From Flabesymbios commensalis (Eukaryota; Annelida; Polychaeta; Terebellida; Flabelligeridae): a stretch of DNA of 64,000 bases. The stretch is from positions 80,152,416 through 80,216,415 of the forward strand of contig OZ024903.1 of the NCBI GenBank assembly GCA_964017125.1. Reading direction: 5' to 3'. Within the stretch, counting starts at the first letter, position 1, and the number at the start of each line of letters is the position of its first letter. The notes under the pieces are model-generated. The model was not told the origin of the DNA and made no database searches. It saw only the letters and a program-made list of their open reading frames with translations. The position numbers and the translations under genes are program-made. Positions 56,494 to 64,000 of this stretch are shown here, piece after piece.

Positions 56494-58002
56494 TCAAAAA
56501 GCTTTCTCGGCGGGCTCTGATTTTGCTCCTGTTTCTTGTAGCAGCTTTTGTTGAACTAGTGCAGCAATATTTGAAGCCACGTTGGTATTGACCAAGTTAG
56601 AGTAGTAAGTGAGATTCCATAAAAAACGTTTTTCAAAATACATCAAATGACAATTGAACAGCGGCTTTGATCCGTTGTGTCGGGCACTGCAAGCATAAAT
56701 AGAAGTAACACGAACCGGGCAATTTTCATCCCTGTTCAGAAAAGAGCAGTTTCCACAGTTGTTGAAATTCACCAGTGTGCCGATAGATCGTGTGTCAGTT
56801 AATGGTTCGCTATTTGTTCTGAGAATAGAAAACATGTGCATGTTTTTCTCGACGCGACCAGAGATGTTATTGTGAACAGTTTTTTTGCAAGATTGAGCTA
56901 GATTCCAGAAATCAGAGTTTTCATTTCCCTCTGGAATTCCAACTTTGCAATCAATTGCTGAAACATAACAGGCTATTTGTTGATCAATACAATTCATTTT
57001 AGATTGTCTACAATACGGACGAAGACTCACTGTGACCCGAAATTTGACTTCTCCGGTAATAGATAGCCTGTCAGTCAATATTGTCAGTAGTGCAGCTTGG
57101 AAGGCTGCAAAAGGTGATACAGAGCGAGTCTTACATGATCTTAATAAACTTTCAGTTTCAAATTGGTTCAAAGACATTGGAATAATACTTGTTTTTAAAA
57201 TAGTAGATGAACTACTATCTAATTTCTTGAGCCACATACTTTTATCTTTAAATAAACTTCTTTTTATAATAAACCCCAGGATAGAGGGGAACCAACAGTA
57301 GAGTGCTTCAGCGAATCTACAATAAAGTGGGCCTCTGCTGCTTAGTTTAGTTACTTCAAGACATGTACCAGGGAGGGGTAGCGAATCAATCACTTTACGT
57401 GTTTCTACTCCATTTAACTCATCTTCTAAATACGATAAAGTTTCATTAATTAAGCGTAACATTGAGCTGGCGTCACATATCGCATGGTTAAAAACAAATA
57501 TCAGGGCGCATTGATGAGATAATTTCACATCTGTGTACTCTAGGTTAATGTTTGGTAAAAACTTAACAAGCCACAGGGGTCCTTCTTCCAGGTTTATTTC
57601 CGGTTCAGAAAGCTGTCTCTCCATGACATCCAACCATACTTTATCGGGGAGTTCGTCAAGTTTAATTGTTATCTTTTCCATGGGTACGAACCAGTCACCG
57701 GTGGTTCCCTCAGAAAAGCGTTTCTGTACTTTCATACGCAACAAGGGGTGTCTCTCAGCCAAACGGTGCAAAACCCCCTGCACATTTTGTAATACTATTG
57801 GTTTCTGTGAAGAGAACACTGCTGCCCTCACGGCGGTCATCATGCCTTTCCTCCCTAAATTCATCATTACTTGTTCAGCGCCTCCCAAGGGTCTTCCATC
57901 TGTAGCTTCGATCGCCGTGTGTTTTTTCTTTGTCCACCATCTCAAGAACCAGATCGTTGTAGTTAAAATACAACATGCAGAGCACATCAATATCGGAATC
58001 AT
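56494..58002 (-). CDS. Condensation-domain / alcohol O-acyltransferase-like membrane protein
   Basis: An intact 502-residue frame with no internal intron, and the only convincing gene here. Residues 4-21 are a hydrophobic segment followed by RWWTKKK, so it is probably a signal anchor with the enzyme domain lumenal or cytosolic. Family marks of the CoA-dependent acyltransferase/condensation fold are visible. They are RHPLLR (84-89), GPLW (141-144), the catalytic box NHAICD (172-177; His173 and Asp177), SLRPY (326-330) and VNFNNCG (411-417). The first His of the usual HHxxxD is Asn, while the catalytic second His is kept. About 500 residues fits alcohol acetyltransferase-like proteins. The substrate cannot be told; acyl transfer to an alcohol or amine is inferred. 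The ATG at 58002 is preceded by a splice-acceptor-like TTTTTTCAG, implying a 5' untranslated exon upstream. Confidence 0.85.
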   Translation of the reverse strand: MIPILMCSACCILTTTIWFLRWWTKKKHTAIEATDGRPLGGAEQVMMNLGRKGMMTAVRAAVFSSQKPIVLQNVQGVLHRLAERHPLLRMKVQKRFSEGTTGDWFVPMEKITIKLDELPDKVWLDVMERQLSEPEINLEEGPLWLVKFLPNINLEYTDVKLSHQCALIFVFNHAICDASSMLRLINETLSYLEDELNGVETRKVIDSLPLPGTCLEVTKLSSRGPLYCRFAEALYCWFPSILGFIIKRSLFKDKSMWLKKLDSSSSTILKTSIIPMSLNQFETESLLRSCKTRSVSPFAAFQAALLTILTDRLSITGEVKFRVTVSLRPYCRQSKMNCIDQQIACYVSAIDCKVGIPEGNENSDFWNLAQSCKKTVHNNISGRVEKNMHMFSILRTNSEPLTDTRSIGTLVNFNNCGNCSFLNRDENCPVRVTSIYACSARHNGSKPLFNCHLMYFEKRFLWNLTYYSNLVNTNVASNIAALVQQKLLQETGAKSEPAEKAF

Positions 58003-58007
58003 TTCAC

Positions 58008-58017
58008 CTGAAAAAAA
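58008..58017 (-). promoter_or_regulatory. Candidate 3' splice site before the start codon
   Basis: The minus strand reads TAATTTTTTTCAG then GTGAAATG, a polypyrimidine tract and CAG five bases before the ATG. It suggests an intron in the 5' untranslated region of the acyltransferase gene. The branch point and donor are not identified. Confidence 0.5.
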
Positions 58018-58194
58018 TTAGTTATTTATATATTGACACTATAAACTTCACTTGGTGTTTAAATGATTGTTTGGGATACCGACATGTAAGTGGCGCATTG
58101 GATAATTTAAGATACGCCAATAACATTTGTTCGATTACTTTTTTAAAATTCAATGCTTACATATTCCATATGAATAAAGGCGCAGCAAATACAA

Positions 58195-58845
58195 TTAGGC
58201 GATGGGCTAGATATGGCTACCATGCACCCTCTCCCCCCCGTCCACATCTCAACGAAACTAAGTTTTTTTGGAGCCCTGGGATATACTGTACACGAAATCG
58301 AATGTTAACATTGAAAATATAGGAATGCGAACCCTATTTACAGGCAAAATGCACAAAATTACATATTCTTAAAAAAACAGATGGCGGCCATTTTGTATTT
58401 GTCTCTCAGCAAAATTGTGTGAAATTTAAGAGCACACATAAAATCCAGGCTGATTTATAAGCATATCTGGATTAAAAACCCGTGGCCTAAATGTAGATAC
58501 ATATAAAAAACGTTTGATGATATGGTGTTTTCCAGCGGGGGTTTTTTGTCGTAGATTTCGCCGATTTTTCAATTTAAATTATGTTTAGGCATAGATGGAG
58601 CGATCAATATTTGATATGATTTATATACCATAAGAAGCGGAATTCAAATACCGTTAATATGGTATATGACAATTGCAGATCGGTTTACTAAAACAGAAAT
58701 AACATACATTCAAGTAACCCCACCCCCTTATTTAAAACTGCGCGACGTTGTCAATAACATATTTAGGGTACCTCTATATAAGACGTCAAAATAGGGTTTG
58801 CATTCCTATATTCCATGGTAGCCATATCTAGTCCATCGCCTTAAT
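58195..58845. mobile_element. Inverted-repeat DNA element near the gene's 5' end
   Basis: The left end TTAGGCGATGGGCTAGATAT, then GGCTACCATG, pairs with the right end reading inward from 58842 (TAAGGCGATGGACTAGATAT, then GGCTACCATGG). An inner pair, AATATAGGAATGCGAACCCT and AATATAGGAATGCAAACCCT, is contiguous on the right but displaced by about 88 bp on the left. That implies an insertion in the left arm or a loss in the right. No transposase is seen. The target may be TTA or TTAA. Confidence 0.75.
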
Positions 58846-59120
58846 GGTATAATATAGCCTACTTATTTCTTTGTTGGATTTTTTGAATGATAGTGGCCTA
58901 GTTATTGTCATAATATAAGACACATTGATCACGTAAATAATGATGTAACTAACTCATTGGAATATTCCAGACAATCCAACCCATTTCATTTGAATATTGT
59001 TGTGGTGATATAAACTGTAATGCTGGGTAAAACATGTGCGAATTTTAAAAGTGTAGAATTTAAACTTCATTGCACTGTGTCTATTATACGGCCTGTATGT
59101 AATTTGGTAAATAAACGTGT

Positions 59121-59121
<1 letters not shown>
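58846..59121. other. Flank ending in AATAAACGTG
   Basis: Ends GTAAATAAACGTGTT just before the TCTG array, a retroposon-tail-like arrangement, but no family was recognised. Confidence 0.35.
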
Positions 59122-59154
<33 letters not shown>

Positions 59155-59170
59155 CCGTATGTCTGTCTGT
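59122..59170. repeat. (TCTG)n microsatellite
   Basis: About nine TCTG units, an interruption CCCGTATG, then three more units. Confidence 0.95.
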
Positions 59171-59300
59171 CATAATCCCCGTTAACACGTCCCGCCATGT
59201 GCACCAACTTTTCGTCTATTGTTCCTTGGTCAACCCTTCCTACCAGTTTTCAGAATAAATTTGTTATCTGCATAACCTTCATGACACCCTCGACCCACAA

Positions 59301-59314
59301 CCCCCCCCCCCCCC
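59301..59314. repeat. C(14) homopolymer
   Basis: An uninterrupted cytosine run; length is likely unstable or subject to sequencing error. Confidence 0.9.
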
Positions 59315-59388
59315 GACTCTCAGGGATAGTAAAGCATGGATAATGGTCGTTAGTTAAATATAGTTTTTACGGTAGTAGCCAATAGCTC

Positions 59389-59470
59389 AGTATTAACGTC
59401 CCACCACACATAATACCCGTCTCATAGATTTACATATATTATTACCCATACTCTCAGACCTCCCAGCACT
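59389..59470. repeat. Diverged copy of the 60475 hairpin element
   Basis: ATTAACGTCCCACCACACAT, AATACCCGTCTCATAGATTT and ACATATATTATT match 60475-60522. The other arm is decayed (CTCTCAGACCTCC). Confidence 0.65.
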
Positions 59471-60474
59471 CCTAAAATTGGGAAATGTAAATAACCCTAT
59501 ATATCATTTTAACCATTTTGATGTTCTCTTTCAAAATACAAAATAAAAAAGGTATGTGAATCTGCTTGCTTTTCTGCTATTTTAACCTAGAATAAGCTCT
59601 TGTCCCACTCTCCCCCGGGCGACTTGGAAAAAAATGGACCTCGTTTTTTAGAAGAGCCTTGGTACAGCCGGCGCAAGGACTTCCTGTTAGATCTATCTGT
59701 TATTATTTCGATGCGTTTGCTACAACAAAACATCACAGAATCGATTTAAATTGGTATCAAAATGATATATCCGTAATAATCACCACAGGAGCTGCTACAA
59801 AGAGTCACAATTTTAAAAAGAGACTAACTTTCTCATTCTTAAACTTTGTAATGATATGCGCGAATGAATTTGTGTGGTCAGACCTTAACGGAAAGAAACA
59901 TGTTTATGGAATATTTTTTTCGAGTGATCTAGAAAATACATTCTATTCTGAAATCGAAAAAGAAAACCTTGTCCAATTCCGATAAGCAGAAGGCACACAA
60001 ATGCAAAATAAAATTCCCTTGTTTTTTACTAGATTTACAGAAATGACCCGTTTTTCAATAGCACAACATAATTTTTCATTTTCATGAAGCATCTGTATGG
60101 AATTGTCTATTTTTTTCTAATACTCGTCTTGAAATTAGGCAATGAAAGATTTTATTTCTTCAGAATAGTGATGTACGGACATTGTACAGACAAACAAAAG
60201 AGGTATAAATACCAAAAGACAAGAAAATCAATGCGGGGAAGTGGAAGAACAAAGTTGAACTTACAACTGTTTCAGTGTCATATGGACGAATGCTTGGTAT
60301 ATGGGCCATAATTGGACATTATCAAATTAGTTTTGTTAAATTCGCTAGAAAACATGTCTATATTATTTTTTTTCGCTGAATTGGCTGCCTGGTGATAATA
60401 AATGAGCAAAATGAATGGTCTAGTAGCAATAAAACACCCCACAGGCGCAAAAATGTGTTTTCTGGAACTATGGT
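59471..60474. other. Intergenic sequence between two hairpin copies
   Basis: Frames at 59659-59985 (108 codons) and 60084-60311 (75 codons) have no motif that I recognise. I do not call them genes. Confidence 0.35.
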
Positions 60475-60549
60475 CTTAACGTCTCACCACACATAATACC
60501 CGTCCCATAGACTTACATGTATTATGAATGTGTGTGGCGAGACCTTAAG
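60475..60549. repeat. 75-bp hairpin mini-element
   Basis: Ends CTTAACGTCTCACCACACA and (reverse complement) CTTAAGGTCTCGCCACACA pair with two mismatches over 19 bases. This is a minimal inverted-repeat unit. Confidence 0.8.
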
Positions 60550-60639
60550 AGAGGGCTAGGAGGTAACAGTGACGTCACCGATACCGTTTTGTATGGCAAC
60601 TAGGTGAAAATAAAGTCATATAGTCGGGTTCACTATGTC

Positions 60640-61430
60640 AATAGCTATATTTTCGTTGATATTTTGTGGGGATATTGCAAACTATGTATTTTTTAAAGCT
60701 TTGGTATCTACTGAATCTAAAAACCAATGTTTCCATTTTTTCTGAACAGCTTATGGCATCCATACAAGAAAATTCGAGAAAATTCAAGATGTCTGCGGTG
60801 CAAATCATTTTATGACAAAATCGCAGTGTCTATGCTGAAAACCAAAATATATTTGTTGACATTGCATAAAAATAATACAAATGTTATGATAATGATGACA
60901 GGTATTGTTATAAAAAATAGCCCTGTCTTTTATTATGCCGTTATCGTCCGTATTGATATCCTAAGTTGAAAATTTTGTCGGGCAATTTTTTCAATTTTTT
61001 TTGCCATAGAATCACAATTCTGGTGTGTACACCTAAATTTCCAGGGTGAAAGAGTCGAATGAAACCACTTATAAAAACATTGGATCATTGCTATATGTCG
61101 AATTTAGAAAAATCCAAGATGGCCGCCAGCGAAAATCATTTCATGACATAAGCAAAATGTCTATATTAAAAACCATATTCTATTTGTTTGCATTGTATAT
61201 AATAGAAAACGTGTTATAGTAATGAGGATATGTATGGTTATTAAAGATAGCTTTGTGTCTCTGATATTCTATGTTATACAGTTATCGTCCAGAAATGTGT
61301 ATTGATAGCCTAAGTTGGAAATTAAGTCCATCCAATATCTCGAGTTATAATTGACAAAGAGTCACCATTCTGGTGTCTACACCCATGTATCTGGATCAAC
61401 CAATCGAGTACATTAAAATATACGGGAACG
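60640..61430 (+). repeat. Inverted satellite pair, left array
   Basis: Two units of about 347 bp share TAGAATCACAATTCTGGTGT or GAGTCACCATTCTGGTGT (61007 and 61354), ATCGTCC, GATA-CCTAAGTTG-AAATT, ATCATTT-ATGACA and AAGATG-C-GC. The facing array at 61690-62900 is in opposite orientation. Confidence 0.8.
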
Positions 61431-61689
61431 AATAGCATGTGTTATACATAACTGTATGCTTGTAACAACATGGTACATTTAATGATCTGTGAAAGCTGAG
61501 AATTAACACTTTCGGAAAATGGAATGTTTGGGTATCACGACCCAAATTTATATGACAGGTTGGTAAGGGAGTAACATCAATATTCAAAGACAAGAAGGAG
61601 TATTATCGAGCTATGTACCTATCTTCAATACAATAAGATGGATATATATTTTTGTCGTCGTCGTCTTGAATTGTATTAAAATCCGCCAT

Positions 61690-62900
61690 AATAATGTTCC
61701 AGTATGTCTGAAGTTGTTTCGTGAAATTCGTTGACCCGGAACACATAGGTCTAGACACCAGAATTGTGATTCTATGTTAATTAGAACTCAAGATATTGGC
61801 CCCTCTAAATTTCCAAGGTATTATTATATCAATACTCTTTTCTGGAATTTTGGCTGGTAAATGCACGATTTCCACATTCAGAGATACAAAGCTATATTTA
61901 ATAATCATGCATGTCCCACGTACTATAATATTTTCTATCCAATGTCAGTTTTTATTATATATAAATGGCCGCCACTTTCATAAAAACAACTGTAACGTGA
62001 ACGAAACATTTTGGGCCTTGGAAGGTAGGTGAGCAATCATCTGAGATTTTGTTGAATTGGCCATATAGAAATGACTCAATATTTTAAATTTGCTTTTTGG
62101 TTTTGCTCCAATGTGTTTCAAGTGATCTCACTCGATTCGTTTACCAAAAACACATAGTTGTAGACACTAGAATTATAATTCTATGTCTATTAGATCTCGA
62201 TATATTGGCCAGGTTAAATTTCCAACTTATGATGTCAATATACGTATTTTCTGGACAATAACTGCATAATATACAAGGTCAGAGATATGAAGCTATTTGA
62301 TATAACTGTACCTAACCTCATGACTATAAATTGTTTATTTTTATACGACGGTAAAAAAGTTTATGTGGTTGTCAACATATGAACAACATATGGATATCAT
62401 GGATATGTGGTTTTGTCATAAAATGATGTTTGCCGGCGGTCATCTTGGAGGTTTTCTCTAATTCGCCATATAGGAATGATCTAATGTATTTAAAAGTGGT
62501 TTCACTCAATTCTTTGACCCTTAAAACATAGCTGTAGACACCAGAATTATGATTCTATGTCAATTAGAAATGGATATATTGTGCAAATTAGATTTTCATG
62601 GCGGCCATTTTGACAAATGGCGGGAAACAAAGTGGTACAACTCATGAAGAGTAGTAGGGGTGCACGTTGATAAATTCTGGCTCGTGGAAAATTGCGCAAG
62701 TACACCTTGACAAGAAATACATTTTCCACCATTTTAAACATTAATATGCTCAATTGGACACGTGTCTAGCGATTTGACCTATTTAGAAGTACTTTAGTTG
62801 GACTCCTTGACCTACAAATATGGTCAATTCAACTTAACATCAAGATTCTAAGTGCATTTGAATTAAAAATAACGCAAAAATAGTGCTGCCATTTTAAAAA
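61690..62900 (-). repeat. Inverted satellite pair, right array
   Basis: Three reverse-oriented units are anchored by GACACCAGAATTGTGATTCT (61756), GACACTAGAATTATAATTCT (62167) and GACACCAGAATTATGATTCT (62536), 370-410 bp apart. Each carries ATATTGGCC or ATATTGTGC, a TTTCCAA block and a GGCGGCCAT-type word. Confidence 0.82.
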
Positions 62901-63237
62901 CCCAAGATAGCTGCCATAGGCTTTCAGAAAAAAAATGTAAACATTGTTTGGTAAATTCTGTAGATATCATAGCTTCCTAAAATGCATAGTAAGTTTACAA
63001 TTTCCCCACGAAATTTCTACGAAAATACACAGTGAACTCGATTAATATAAGACCCCCTCCTACATGCATCATTGTATTAGCTAGCTTGGTGAAACTATTG
63101 GAGGTCAAGGCTCTTCAGTTTCACAGAATGCTCAGCATATTGCCTAGGCTATATGCATAGTAGGCCTAGTATGGCTTGCAAGCATGCATGCTCCAGTCGG
63201 CCCCAGTTGCTTGATCAGTGCACATCGTGAAGTGTGT
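62901..63237. other. Intergenic sequence
   Basis: No gene is seen. It includes TAGGCCTA-type words and leads into the repeat shared with 45330. Confidence 0.4.
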
Positions 63238-63345
63238 GAAGGAGCGCGCAGCGCGTGGCCTTGCTTGAAATCAACGTCGATACACTGGCTTCAACATTAA
63301 CTCGACGAGCCGCCATTAACGTGATCGCCTAGTCACTTATATATT
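63238..63345 (+). repeat. Dispersed repeat shared with 45330 and 32945
   Basis: GAAGGAGCGCGCAGCGCGTG, GCCTTGCTTGAAATCAACGT, CGATACACTGGCTTCAACAT, CTCGACGAGCCGCCATTAAC and GTGATCGCCTAGTCAC match the minus strand at 45330-45435 over the whole length. They match 32945-33015 in part. Confidence 0.7.
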
Positions 63346-63638
63346 GGATTAATAAGGAAGGCATATTAACACATTTTGTTCGGATGAGAGATTTTTTTTA
63401 TTATTATTGCAATTACATTAAAAAAATGGCATAATTTAATCTTCTATACTGCCATAGACAGTGGCGCAATCTGCCACATAGAATAATCAACGTATTACCG
63501 TTATCCCAATGTAGTCCTATATTTAAATTAGCGATTTGACTGGCTGGTGTTTTTGCTCGTCTCTGTTTCTGATGTTAGTTATCGTGTATGTTTTCAATCA
63601 TCATCAACTAAAGCCATGTGCCAAAATATAGGCTAATA

Positions 63639-63790
63639 CACTCTAAACAACATAGGTTCTTTAAAAAGAAACCTTCAGTACAATCACCATGCAACCCGAG
63701 GAGAATCATTCAAGGGTTCCCCTGGGGCTGCATGCTGCATGGTGATGGTACTGAAGGGTTCCTTCTAACGAACCTATATTGTTTAGAGTG
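63639..63790. mobile_element. Palindromic MITE with TA target
   Basis: A 152-bp element with arms CACTCTAAACAACATAGGTT and CACTCTAAACAATATAGGTT. These continue CTTTAAAAAG/CGTTAGAAGG, then CTTCAGTAC-ATCACCATGCA. It is flanked by TA on both sides (63637-63638 and 63791-63792), which fits a Tc1/mariner-type target. Nearly the whole element can fold. Confidence 0.88.
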
Positions 63791-64000
63791 TATTATATTA
63801 TATATGATAATATTTCCACTAATTTATCAAAATACCCTTTACAAAGTGGCGTTTCTCATAGTTTAAGCGAAAAACATATCAAACTCACTATATTTATATT
63901 TACCAAAACATACCAGCGCAAAGGCGAGCGTGAAGGCCAACATGAACATTTACAAAACTGTTTGAACATTTGCGCGTCGCGCCGGTTTTCGCATGAGACC
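63791..64000. other. Window end, nothing recognised
   Basis: AT-rich sequence ending in GCGCGTCGCGCC. No feature is supported. Confidence 0.4.

Noticed and set aside
57533-58021. 162-codon plus-strand frame
   Set aside because: It is the antisense shadow of the minus-strand acyltransferase gene.

Overview
This window is repeat-dense, AT-rich nuclear DNA from an invertebrate animal. The evidence is eukaryotic: tRNA-derived SINEs with perfect target-site duplications, several non-LTR retrotransposons, MITEs, satellites and minisatellites, almost no long reading frames, and one gene that appears to have a spliced 5' end. Recurrent TAGGCCTA-type words and the mix of repeat families suggest a marine deuterostome such as a hemichordate or echinoderm, or another marine invertebrate. 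That placement is only an impression.

Layout. 1-8.9 kb: short tandem repeats, an hAT-like MITE, a dimeric tRNA SINE (4094-4406), a long-inverted-repeat MITE (5309-5682) and an 860-bp six-base-period array. 8.9-14.1 kb: a foldback-like element whose arms are inverted tandem arrays of about 370-bp units. 14.1-31 kb: LINE remnants, three pieces of one uncharacterised multicopy protein family, an hAT-like element with a second SINE inside it, and a 231-bp Tc1/mariner deletion derivative. 30.8-48.3 kb: a LINE-type ORF1 fused to a NADAR domain, split by a 16.2-kb element with roughly 430-bp terminal inverted repeats. That element contains a 5,604-bp tandem duplication that is almost identical between copies, 21-bp minisatellite arrays, a satellite of about 360 bp and a Helitron-like insert. 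48.4-52.1 kb: degenerate tandem repeats followed by a decayed LINE ORF2 (endonuclease plus reverse transcriptase). 52-56 kb: small tandem repeats. 56.5-58.0 kb: the only intact gene, a 502-residue condensation/alcohol-acyltransferase-fold enzyme on the minus strand. 58-64 kb: inverted-repeat elements and a second inverted satellite array.

The main biological points are the ORF1-NADAR gene and the large element that interrupts it, the repeated use of inverted arrays of about 350-400-bp units, and a dispersed palindromic mini-element (core CCAGCGTCGTAGACG-TGG) seen at seven or more sites. Apart from the acyltransferase, every protein-like segment is a relic. Identifications rest on motif recognition from reading the sequence; no database search was possible.
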